The notes beneath the pieces are model-generated. The model made no database searches. It was not told the origin of the DNA and saw only the letters and a program-made list of their open reading frames with translations. This document shows, piece by piece, positions 45,482-55,761 of a DNA stretch of 64,000 nucleotides. Numbering within the stretch: position 1 is the first letter of the stretch; each line of letters starts with the position of its first letter. Source of the stretch: Cocos nucifera (Eukaryota > Streptophyta > Magnoliopsida > Arecales > Arecaceae); assembly GCA_006176705.1 (NCBI GenBank), contig QRFJ01000060.1, positions 2,387,122 through 2,451,121 of the forward strand. Reading direction: 5' to 3'. The position numbers were made by a program, and so were the translations under genes.

Positions 45482-48241
45482 ATGGTCGAGATTATAGTTG
45501 CTCATGTGGTGTCTCAGCTTGCCAACCTTCTCGTCCAAGAAGCTATTTACTTGGGTGGTGTGCGTTGTCAGATCGAATGGGTGAGAACACAACTCCAGCT
45601 ACTGCAAGGCTTCCTCAAAGATGCAGATTCCAAAAGGAAGAGAGGAGATGGAAGAATGGAGAGCTGGATAAATGGGATAAGACGTGCAGCCTATGAAATG
45701 GAAGACGTCATCGACACCATCAACTACATGCTCGAGAGGCGATACCAAAGGAGAGGCAGCATGGGCTCCATTTCAAGGTACTCTCGCAAACCTTGTGAAT
45801 TGATCACCCTCCACAAAATTCGTTCCAGAATTGAGCAAATAAAGGTCAACATCCAGAGTATTTCCGATAGCAGAGATAGATACGGCATTGCTAATCTAGG
45901 TGAAAGCAGTCGAGTACTGGAGGACGATTTGCAAGCACTGAGACAATTCCCTCCTCATTTCTACGACGATACTGATATCATAGGCTTTGAGGATGATAAG
46001 GAAAAATTAGTAAAACTATTAGTTGATCCGGAGAACAAAAACCGCAGTGTAATTTCCATAGTGGGTATGGGTGGGCTCGGCAAGACCACCCTTGCAAGAA
46101 AAGCGCACAATGACCCCGCAATTAGAGAACATTTTGGTACCTTTGCTTGGGTGTCGGTTTCTCAAAATTACCAAGTTATTGTGCTATTGAAGGACATCAT
46201 GAAAAAAGTAATGGAAATCACAAAAAAGAAAGAAACAAATACACGAATTACACCAGAAGAATTAGAGCAGATGGGTGAAGAAGAAGTGACAGAGCACCTC
46301 CGTAATTTCCTAAAAGACAAAAGGTATTTGGTTGTGATGGATGATGTATGGAGTGTTGATGTTTGGAGACAAATGAGTCACATCCTTTCTGATGGAAACA
46401 ACGGTAGCAGAATACTGCTCACCACCCGTAACATTGGAGTTGCAAGACATGCCGAGCCAAGGATTCCTCCGCATGAACTGCACCTTTTGAACGAAACGCA
46501 GAGTCTGGCACTCTTTCGTAGGAAGGCATTCCCACCTAATCAAGAAGTCCCAAATGAGTTGGAGGAATTGGCCCAGAAGCTTGCACAGAGGTGTGGTGGA
46601 CTTCCTCTTGCGCTGGTGGTGTTAGGGGGCCTTATGTCGAGGAAAGATCCTAGCTACGATACATGGTCGAGAGTAGATCAGAGCAAGGACTGGGAATCTA
46701 GTAGAGATGGGCAGGAATGCCTCTACATATTGGGTCTAAGCTACCAGGACCTGCCATATCCGTTAAAACCATGTTTTTTGTACATCGCTGCATTCCCAGA
46801 GGACTCAACCATCTCTGCATCCAAATTAATTAGGCTGTGGATCGCCGAAGGTCTCATACCACGAGAGCAGACACAGACAATGGAAGACAGGGCAAGGGAC
46901 TGGTTGGATGAGTTGGTCCAGAGGTGCATGATCCAGGTTGTCGAGAGAAGCATGGCTCATGGGCGGATTGAGAGTATACGCATCCATGATATGTTACGCG
47001 ACTTTGGCCTGTCAGAATCTAGAAAGGATGGATTTCTTCATATTTGCAGTGGTGACATGGCAGCATCTAATGGCGTATCGTGTCATCGTGCAGCTTTCCA
47101 CGATCGTATTGGTGATGAGGTTGTCGTTTCCTCACCATATCTCCGCACTTTGCTGGGCTTCAAGTTAGTTTTGAAAGACGGTACCGCGGGAAGATTTTTG
47201 AATGGGTTGAAGATGGTAAGGATACTGGATCTGGAGGGCACAAGAGATTTGAAGATGTTACCAAAACAGATAGGCAACATGATTCATCTGAGATACCTCG
47301 GACTGAGACGCACTGGTTTAATAAGACTTCCAGCCACCATAGGACATCTCCTAAATTTGCAGACTCTGGATGTGAGAGAAACGGGCATTTGTTGGCTTCC
47401 GACATCATTTTGGAAAATCCGGACGCTGAGGCACGTTTATATTAACATATTTGCTTTTCAAAGTGCACCGGTAAGTGGGGATCATAAGAACTTGCAGACT
47501 CTGCAAATTGCGGACTATGAAGGTAATGCGAACGTCATTAGTTTGTTCGGCCGTATTCCAACCATAAGATTCATCAAAAATTGGGTTACCACACAAGGCT
47601 TTGCCGAGGAGGCGATGGAGAGAACATGTGATAGAATGCTTGGAAAGTCGTTCAGAAAAGCATTCGAGAAAATGGGCAGTCTCATCTCCTTGACGGTGGA
47701 TGTTTCTATTATCCCTGGGGACATCCTTTTCGCTCAGGCACCAAACTTTCAGCACCTTCGTTCATTGAATCTATTTGGACGGTTGTTACTCAAACAGCAG
47801 CAGCTCCCGAACAGCGGTCAATTCCCACCAAACCTCACCAAGCTCATATTATCTTATTCTGAGTTTGAGCAAGACCCAATGCCCGTTCTGGAGAAGCTGG
47901 AAAACATCAGGCTTCTTGCACTGAAAAGAAATGCATTTGTAGGGAAGCGCATGTTGTGTTCTGCTGGTGGCTTTCTTCGACTGCAACACTTGATATTATC
48001 CGTACTTGATTATTTAGAGGAATGGAGAGTGGAGGTGGGGGCGATGCCCTGCCTCACCCACTTAACCATCGATTGGTGCGCGGAATTGGAGATGCTTCCC
48101 GAGGGATTGCAGCACATGACCACGCTTCGAGAAGTGAAGCTGATCGGTATGCTTCGTCAGTTCAATGACAGGGTCAGAAACGAAGACGGGCACAAGGTCC
48201 GACACATTTCCTCCATTATTTTTGACGATGAGCGCCAATGA
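45482..48241 (+). CDS. CC-NBS-LRR disease resistance protein (RPP8/RPP13-like), 919 aa
   Basis: Intracellular immune receptor of the coiled-coil NLR type. It is a single open frame without introns. I chose the ATG at 45482 because MVEIIVAHVVSQLANLL is the normal start of this family; the frame is open 36 codons further (to 45374), but that part is unlike the family and begins in a poly-A run. The Rx-type coiled coil carries an EDVID motif near residue 73. NB-ARC motifs: P-loop GMGGLGKTT at 195-203, kinase-2 YLVVMDDVW at 282-290, RNBS-B SRILLTTR at 309-316, GLPL at 373-376, RNBS-D CFLYIAAFPED at 431-441, and IHD in place of MHD at 501-503. About 390 residues of irregular LRRs follow. NLRs of this class bind ADP/ATP and trigger defence. 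The effector recognised cannot be told. Length and motifs suggest a functional gene. Confidence 0.95.
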   Translation: MVEIIVAHVVSQLANLLVQEAIYLGGVRCQIEWVRTQLQLLQGFLKDADSKRKRGDGRMESWINGIRRAAYEMEDVIDTINYMLERRYQRRGSMGSISRYSRKPCELITLHKIRSRIEQIKVNIQSISDSRDRYGIANLGESSRVLEDDLQALRQFPPHFYDDTDIIGFEDDKEKLVKLLVDPENKNRSVISIVGMGGLGKTTLARKAHNDPAIREHFGTFAWVSVSQNYQVIVLLKDIMKKVMEITKKKETNTRITPEELEQMGEEEVTEHLRNFLKDKRYLVVMDDVWSVDVWRQMSHILSDGNNGSRILLTTRNIGVARHAEPRIPPHELHLLNETQSLALFRRKAFPPNQEVPNELEELAQKLAQRCGGLPLALVVLGGLMSRKDPSYDTWSRVDQSKDWESSRDGQECLYILGLSYQDLPYPLKPCFLYIAAFPEDSTISASKLIRLWIAEGLIPREQTQTMEDRARDWLDELVQRCMIQVVERSMAHGRIESIRIHDMLRDFGLSESRKDGFLHICSGDMAASNGVSCHRAAFHDRIGDEVVVSSPYLRTLLGFKLVLKDGTAGRFLNGLKMVRILDLEGTRDLKMLPKQIGNMIHLRYLGLRRTGLIRLPATIGHLLNLQTLDVRETGICWLPTSFWKIRTLRHVYINIFAFQSAPVSGDHKNLQTLQIADYEGNANVISLFGRIPTIRFIKNWVTTQGFAEEAMERTCDRMLGKSFRKAFEKMGSLISLTVDVSIIPGDILFAQAPNFQHLRSLNLFGRLLLKQQQLPNSGQFPPNLTKLILSYSEFEQDPMPVLEKLENIRLLALKRNAFVGKRMLCSAGGFLRLQHLILSVLDYLEEWRVEVGAMPCLTHLTIDWCAELEMLPEGLQHMTTLREVKLIGMLRQFNDRVRNEDGHKVRHISSIIFDDERQ

Positions 48242-49880
48242 CATGGTACCACCAGTACTTCTAAGTCACTCCCTCTCTCCTCCATTTCTTCCCCCTTTGT
48301 TGTGTGTCATTTCTATATCTCGAGGATTCTACCAATGGGATAAACTTCTTAGGTGATAGAATACATTCAAAGCTTGTAATTGTAGCAATTCACATGTTTG
48401 AGATAATACAATGTACGGTATGATGATTTGCAGAGCTTTACAAAATCTTAATAGCTCAAAATAGGATTCCATGCAATTATGGTGAATAAGACATTCTATG
48501 TCTTTCTGTTCCTCGAACGTTCTAATTGCTGGAACTCTGGTTGAGTTGTAGCACTTGTGATGCAGATGTTAAGAAACCGATGCTAAAATTCTTTCCCTTC
48601 TTTAGCTTAAGAAAACAGAGCATTGATCTCAATGAATTACTGCCGATCTTACTGGAGATTGATCTTCACTGTTTCTGGTTGTTTTTGTCAAATATGCACA
48701 GCTGGATGACAGGATGCGATAACTCAATCCATCTCTTATAACACCACATTCACTAAATTGCAGATGACTTCCCAGAAAACTTGTCGACAAGCTTGATACC
48801 GTTTCAGGATAAGTCTGCCAAAAATTTTGGGTGCACTGGCTCCAATTCCATTCCACTAGCAAGGCTTGATGGGATCGATCATACTGACATCAATAAAGCT
48901 GCTTCGGATTTTTGCCTAGATTTCACATGTCGGCAAACTTCTCCTTTTAGCTGCCATGGTCATTTAGGTCTTTGCACAATGGGAAAGAAGAGTTTTGATC
49001 GGAGCAGGACGCCATTTGCGGCAGATTTTTAGGATTGCAGTTGGATTGTGGTGAACCCACCCGACTAGACTGGGTGGATAGTAGTCATCTTTACCTTTTC
49101 TTTTACTACAATGCACTGCTAGACTTGCACATGCCATGATCCCGTGACCCGAGGAGAGCCTGATATTGACAAGGCGAAGTGGTTTCTATCTGGCTAATTG
49201 GTCATGGCGTGTGAAAACAGTGAATTTTTTTTTTTTTTGGTCACAGTTTTATACCTTCTTTGGATCATGTATGGTATATGGGGTTTCATCAAAAAAGAAA
49301 AAACGTATGGAATATGGGGGACTAGAGGCTCCTTAATTATGGAGAGGCTCTGTCATACTGTTCCGCGCCAGAGATTCAAAAATGACGTCCTAGAGAATTC
49401 CATATGTAAGGATGGTTGACGGTTGAATTGTGGTGGGGTTTTGCTGTTGATCAGTTGAAGGAAAATGTAGAATCTTCTCACACCAGTGAAATTTCGCCAA
49501 GAAGTCCCTGACAATATTTAAGTCTCCTCTATGTTCAGGAACCCCCTCCACTCCGTGACGCTCCACCACCAAGCGACGCCCTTCATCCTCTCTCTTTTCT
49601 CCTGTTTTCTCCGTTCAACTTCACCATTCCCTTTGTTTCCTCTTCTTTCCAAGGCCTTTAACCACCACCGGCAGCTGAAAAAATTTGCCAGAAATCAGTT
49701 GAAAGAGAGCCCTGTTCCACTTCGGACTTCTTTTTCCCCTTTTTCGGACCTTTAGCTGCACTCCTTGGGCCACTCCACGCTCCATCTCAACAAAGACAGG
49801 GCATTGCCATCTAAGTGGGCATGAAATTCATAAATGGTTCATCTAATCCATGGTGGCATCAAGTTAAGTGGGCTTATTAC
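48242..49880. other. 3' flank of the resistance gene and intergenic DNA
   Basis: The first part is presumably the 3' UTR. No strong poly-A signal is singled out. Short frames at 48781-49032 and 49531-49755 have no domain. Confidence 0.4.
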
Positions 49881-50788
49881 TCAAAACAAGGACTTGGCAT
49901 GTATATTACAAGAAACTACTCTAGATTCTCATCAGTCTTGAAGCATTTGAGCACCTTTTGGAACTGTATCTTTCAAATTTAGAGATGGTGCAATGATTAG
50001 GTTTTGAAAGGATTGTTGGACTGGACCTATCCTCTTGATGGAGTTATTCCAAGAACTCTATGCAAAAGCCGTCTCACAAAACCATTTTGTGAAATCACAG
50101 TGGTCAGCTAGGTCTATGACTTGAAAAATTCAAATTAGAAAGCCTCTTACTTGGGAGCAAATAGAATAGCTTGCTATTCTTTCTAATATCAGACCATCTA
50201 GGCTTGGAGACACGCCAACATGGAAGCTGTCACAGTCTGATTCATTCACTAATGAGTCTCTTTAAAACTTTCTAAACGATGAAGAACTAGTGTGCCCATG
50301 TTACTGAGAAATTTGGAAGGCTGCAATTCCAATAAAAGTGATGGTGTTTTTGTGGTTGACTATTAGGAATCAAATTCATATGGGAGCCAATGTTGCCAAG
50401 AAGGGGTGGATGATTAGCATAGAATGTTTTCTCTATGGTGCAAATGAAGAGAGAGTCTCACATCTCTTTTTTAAATGCCCATTTGCATGAAGCCTGATGA
50501 ACGCCTTAAAAATTTAACTGAACATCAGAGAATGACCTTCTTCTTTTAATGAGCTCTGGATATCTTGGAGAAGAGAAAGTTTCTTGCACGTTTGAGGAGC
50601 TGCACTGACCAATTGATGGCTACTTATTGTTGGGAGGGTTGGAAGGAAATGAACAATAGGGTCTTCCTAAACAAGTCTTTAAATGTCTTCTCTGTTTTGC
50701 AAAAAAATATATCAGACTTCTATCAGTGGAAGAACGAGGAGCATGGAATCCTTTGGAATTCTCTAAAAAGATTGCCATCCCCTACGGT
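49880..50788 (+). pseudogene. LINE ORF2 C-terminal remnant (zf-RVT region)
   Basis: Readable pieces are EIWKAAIPIKVMVFLWLTIR and then NVAKKGW near 50305-50410, and SHLFFKCPFA near 50458-50490: the zinc-binding domain that follows many plant LINE reverse transcriptases. The first half of the zinc site is changed (CFLYG instead of CxxC). A C-terminal piece with CWEGWKEMNNRVFLNKS lies at 50565-50804. Many stops. No reverse transcriptase core remains. Confidence 0.75.
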
Positions 50789-52480
50789 CCCTACAAAACA
50801 TTAGACCATTAGCGATGCAATTTTTAGCAATTGCCAATGCTAAAAAGTATCGTAAAATAATATTCCGACACTTCGAAAACCATCACAAAAGGATCAGTAG
50901 GTGTAGCATCGCATCGAAATTGGTATTCCCAATGCCTTTAAAAAGCATCGGTAAGCTCTTTTAAAATTGCCGACACCTTGAAAAGCATCGATAAGTTATG
51001 AACATACCAACGCAAGAAGGCATCGAAATTTTTTTTCGAAATATCGATGCTTTAAAGTGTCGGCATTTTCTGACAAAGTATCGATGATATAGAGCATTGG
51101 TATTTTTTTGGCAAAGTACCGATGCTTTTAAGCATCGATATTTTTATATATTTTCATAAAAATACCGATGCTTTAAAGCATTGGCATTTTTTGCATTTTT
51201 TTAAAAATACCAACACTTTATTGTGTTGGCATTACTTTCAGATGCCGACGCTTTAAAGCATAAAAAAATAATTTAATAATAATTTATTAATATGTACAAA
51301 ATACATAGATATGTTGAAATTTTATAAGAAATTATAAATCTGTCTAGAATTTATAACATCAATATTATAATCAAATACATAAATCTGTCCAAAAATTTAA
51401 TACACCAACATCATAATCAATATATAAACATATCTAAAATTTATAATAAAACTCAAACACCAACTTAAAGTCAAAATAAATACTTTATATAGCTAAATCA
51501 AGTCATGATTATATTGTTCATCATGTTCATGAATTACAATTCAAAGAGAATAAATTAAAAAAAAATCTATAAAACTAAAAAAAAATAGAGATATTGGACT
51601 ATCAATCATTCATGGGATCATGATCGCCATCCACTCCATGATGCTGGAAGCATCAGGAGCCTACAATAAAAATATAAAAAATTTAGTAGTTGAGAATATG
51701 AAAATTATAATATAAATTTAATAAATAAATATAAATATAGTAAGATATATGCTATAGAAGAGTCCACAAATGTTTGTAATGTGGATGTCAACTAATCAAT
51801 CGAAGTCCTCATGGTGGATATCATAGTATCATATCTCTATCTCATCGCCTCCACCTATGCCTGCATCTGTGCATCTACTTATGCCTGCACCCATGTGTCT
51901 ACGTGTGCCACACTTACACATCCATTTGTGCCTGCACCTACACCTCCAGCTTCTCCTTAATTTATAACTCCACCTGCTGCTCAATCCATGCGTCCATTCG
52001 AGCCTCGAGCATAAGAATATCTATATTGCTAGAGCTTTGAGTGTATTGACATACGTCAGATAACTGAGTGGGATAATTCCAACTCCATAATCCCTCACTC
52101 GACCATAATGGTTCGGTCCCAGCAACTCCATCATCACCTGGGCCTTGACATGATTGGCCTCTATATTGGCTGACATGCTCTACAAAAAGAGATAAAGCTC
52201 TCTCCCAATATTCAAGAATAAAATATATATTATTTTTTCACTTAAAAATAAAGCTCCATATCATTATATTAAATGATTATAAATATATATAAATATATCT
52301 CTCGACTCGTCAGTAATAAAATAGCCATCTCGATAAATATGAGTTATCTTGTAAAACTCGACCAGACTCTCTCCCATGCCCATCTATCTATAGAAAATAT
52401 AAATTTTATAAAATATTTCATCCATCAATTTTAATTGATAAATTTTAATAGTTTCAATAAAACCATATTTGTAACCTCTG
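50789..52480 (-). mobile_element. CACTA transposon end with transposase remnant
   Basis: The left edge CCCTACAAAACA resembles the terminal CACTACAAGAAA. From 50805 to 51265 there are at least ten copies of an ACCGATGCTTTAAAGCATCGGT-like hairpin motif. Further right, the minus strand encodes pieces of a Transposase_24-like (plant CACTA) protein: a glutamine-rich stretch with repeated VQAQMDV-like words near 51840-52010, and GESLVEFYKITHIYRDGYFI then TDESRDIY near 52300-52385. Stops are frequent. Confidence 0.7.
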
Positions 52481-52526
52481 AAAAATATGATATAAGAACA
52501 CTTCTATACAGTACAAAATAAATAAT

Positions 52527-52810
52527 TGTCACAATCTCATGCAACTAAGATTCGCAAATAGGTTCATTATCTTATCTTATGATGGATCTATCCCTCCATT
52601 ATTAGGAAACCTTGCAAAACTTCAAAGAGTAAGTGTTCCAATCCCCAGTGAGAATCTGTGATCGACCTACTAAATAGTTAAAGCACTAACAACTCACAAA
52701 TAAAAGTGACCCGTGTCATCAGCTCATATTACTAATTCAAAACTTCCTGATTAACAGATTTCACCGAAACAACAATCTCAAAGGCCAAATTCCCGACAAC
52801 CTAAATGGGG
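52527..52810 (+). pseudogene. Leucine-rich-repeat exon fragments
   Basis: The plus strand reads LMQLRFANRFIIL and DGSIPPLLGNLAKLQR, followed by a good donor (AGA|GTAAGT at 52628). After an acceptor-like TTAACAG (52757) it reads RNNNLKGQIPDNLNGELILL. GxIPxxLxxLxxL is the plant LRR consensus, and the gap is the size of a small intron. The two pieces do not join in frame, so this is a decayed fragment. It probably came from an LRR receptor-kinase gene. Confidence 0.5.
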
Positions 52811-52828
52811 AATTAATATTGCTTCATG

Positions 52829-53000
52829 TCAATAGATGGATGAAAGCAGAATTTGGGAAAGAGAAATCACCACTTGGTTCATGTCCGGCCTAAAAATTGG
52901 ATCTTCACCCACACATTGCTTTGCCAGCATAGCCATCTTTGGGCAAAAGCAAACATAAGTATCAGGTACAGCCACCCTTAGTTTCGGAGAGAAAGAAAAT
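52829..53000 (-). pseudogene. Receptor-kinase C-terminal fragment (LysM-RLK / LYK-like)
   Basis: The minus strand reads KMAMLAKQCVGEDPIFRPDM then NQVVISLSQILLSS. The RPxM block is kinase subdomain XI, and the LSQILLSS tail resembles LYK3-type LysM receptor kinases. A stop follows soon after SSIY. Only about 50 codons are preserved and no kinase core is nearby. It lies next to LRR fragments on the other strand, between CACTA-type repeat blocks. Confidence 0.7.
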
Positions 53001-53039
53001 AGAGTTTTTGCAATGAAATTATCTACGATGATAATATTT

Positions 53040-54190
53040 TTATTATAAATAACAGTATTTATAACAAATTTTTTTATTATAAATAATATATTATTTATAA
53101 TAAAAATATTTTTCATCATAAATAATTTAATATTTATGATAAAAATTTTATTTCTCCTATAAATATTAATTTATTTATGATGAAAATTTTTTATCATAAA
53201 TAATTAACAAAAAATAAAAAAAAATTAAAAAATAAATGGTAGATTAATTATAACAAATTTTTTTGTGACAAATAAGTCGGTACTTGCAACAAAAATAAAT
53301 TTTTCATCATAAATATATAATTATTTATGATAAAAAAATTTATCATAAATAATCAATGAAAAATCAAAAAAAATTTAAAAGATAAATAATAGATTATTTG
53401 CGATAAAAATATTTTATTACAAATAAATTGGTATTTATAATGGAAATAAATTTTACATCATAAATATATAATTATTTGCAATGAAAAATTATCGTTGCAA
53501 ATAATTGATGAAAAATCAAAAATTTTTAAAAAATAAATGATAGATTATTTATGATGAAAATTTTTCATCATAAATAAATCAATATTTATGATGGAAATAA
53601 ATTTTATGTCGTAAACATATAATTATTTATGATGAAAAACTTTTATTATAAATAATCAACCAAAAATTAAAATTTTTTTAAAAATTAAAATTTTTTTAAA
53701 AATTAAATGATAGATTATTTATGATAAAAATTTTTCATCACAAATAAGTAAGTATTTATGACAAAAAAATTTTTATGTCTCAATTTTATAATTATTTATG
53801 ATGAAAAAATTTTATCATAAATATTCGATGAAAAATCAAAAAAAATTAAAAAATAAATGATAGATTATTTGCAAGAAAAATTTTTCATTGCAAATAAGTT
53901 CGTATTTATGATGAAAATAAATTTTATGTCATAAGTATTTAATTATTTATGATGAAAAATTTTGATCATAAATAATCAACAAAAAATCAAAAATTTTTAA
54001 AAAATAAATGGTAATTTATTTATGAAAAAATTTTTCATCATAAATAATTATATATATTTACGATGTAAAATTATTTCCATCATAAATAATTATTTATTTA
54101 TATTCAAATTTTTTTATCATAAATAATTAATAAAAAATTAAAAAAATTTAAAAATAAATGATAGATTATTAGCAATAAAAAATTTTTCTA
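53040..54190. repeat. Tandem array, about 150-bp unit, hairpin-forming
   Basis: The anchor AATAAATGATAGATTATT (or a near form) occurs near 53233, 53381, 53533, 53702, 53853, 54003 and 54154, so the steps are about 150 bp with one longer step. Each unit holds self-complementary words such as TTTATGATGAAAATTTTTCA. This is typical of subterminal repeats of a CACTA-type element, but no clean terminus is seen. Confidence 0.8.
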
Positions 54191-54829
54191 CCGACTTTTG
54201 CCCTGCTTCTCTTTCTCCATTGAGTTTTGTCCCTCTATATTATACTAATATTCTCTTCAATCAGCCATGAAGCCCGGACTTGCAACTCTCCAAACTTCTT
54301 CTTCCACTCATCCCGTTTATCTCCTACCCTTCTCTTTTTATACTAACTCTCAAATTTTAAGGATTTTTAGATCATCAGAGTTACTCAAAAAAAAAATATC
54401 GATTCAAGCATGGCAAAAGCCGAGGGGATGAATCGTTGATAGATGCTATATTTCCATCACCAATTCCTAATTATTTCAATGAAAAATTTCGATTCAGTCT
54501 ATCGGATTGATTTGGATTGGGTCATGAGTCAACCCAGCTAATTTGCACTTCGAAGATCATGAGCATTGAATCGAATAGCATGCATCCCGCATTACATCGA
54601 ATGATGTGCATATTGCTTTACATCAAATGGTCCAAAAATTATTGAAATTTTTATACTCTCTACATCACATCGGAGTTCTCATCATCCCCATTCATAATCA
54701 TAATATAAGTGGCATGCATTTGCGCCTGTCCGTCACATGCCATGCAAGCCCGCACACGCACGTGCTTTGAGTAGCATGCACATGCTCTATACATTGAATA
54801 AAAATTTAATTATGATGAAAAATTTATTT

Positions 54830-55360
54830 TTGGATAAAATTTATTTTAGAGGAAAATAATTTTTGGACATTTTTTTATGGGAAGTATTTGCGACGTAAAA
54901 ATATTTTCCATCACTAATTTTTTGGTTAAATTTTTTTTTTAAAAAAATTTAGGAGGAAAATTTTTTTTTGTCGAGAATTATTAGAGATGAAAACATATTT
55001 TCATTGCTAATAATAATTACCAGTGATGAAAAATTCCATTTCATCACAAATTATTTTTTTATGAAAAGTTTTTTAGTTAAATATTTTTAGATGAAAAAAA
55101 TTTTAGAGGGAAAAAAATTTATTGGTAGGAAATATTAGTGATGGAAAAATATTTTGCATCGTTATAATATTTATTAGCGATGAAAAATTGCTTTTCATCA
55201 TAAATTAATTTTTTTATGAAATTTTTTCTGATCAGATTTTTTTAAAGGGAAAAACTTTTTTAAAAAAGATTGGAAAGAATTATTTGTGTTGGAAATGGAA
55301 TATCCATCACTAATAATAGTTTTTAGCAATGGAAATATCCTTGCATCACTAAAAGTTCAA
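54830..55360. repeat. Second array of inverted GATGGAAA/TTTCCATC motifs
   Basis: Repeated blocks with ATTAGTGATGGAAAAATATT and their inverses (CCATCACTAAT) occur at spacing near 130-150 bases. The motif is distinct from the array just before it but of the same style. Probably another set of CACTA subterminal repeats. Confidence 0.6.
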
Positions 55361-55369
55361 TAAAAATCT

Positions 55370-55650
55370 TCTCCCGTCACTTCCATCTGCCTCTCTTGGT
55401 TCTCGCGAAACCCCCTCCTCTCTACTCTCTCTCCCCACCACTCGGGCTTCCATTGGCCAGCAAGCAAGGCCCCCTCTCGGGCTTCCTCTCCGTCATCATC
55501 GGTCATCACTGTCAATCCCCACCATCGTGCTGCCCCCGCTCTGCTCGACTTCACCCCTGTCATCGATGTTGTCGCCGTCGCCCCAGCTGCCACTGCTCCC
55601 ACTTCCTCGCTCTACTTAGATTCACCCCCGATCCACTCTGATCAAAGGTA
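55370..55650 (+). other. GC-rich leader-like segment ending in a splice donor
   Basis: A CT-rich, GC-rich segment right after the repeat array ends at AAAG|GTAAGAC near 55648. In plant CACTA elements a subterminal repeat block is often followed by a pyrimidine-rich 5' exon, so this may be the first, non-coding exon of a transposase gene. The frames here (55396-55641 on the plus strand, 55357-55602 on the minus strand) show no domain. Confidence 0.35.
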
Positions 55651-55761
55651 AGACTTTATAAAATTATAGCTAGCTAGTGGGGGAGGGGGGAAGCCGTGGG
55701 CTGGGGGGGTGAAGGAAAACCTAGTTTTCCACCATAGAATTGGTCTGATCTAATCAGATCT

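Noticed and set aside
53040..54190. CRISPR array
   Set aside because: Units of about 150 bp vary throughout and have no fixed repeat-spacer structure, and the genome is a plant nuclear one.
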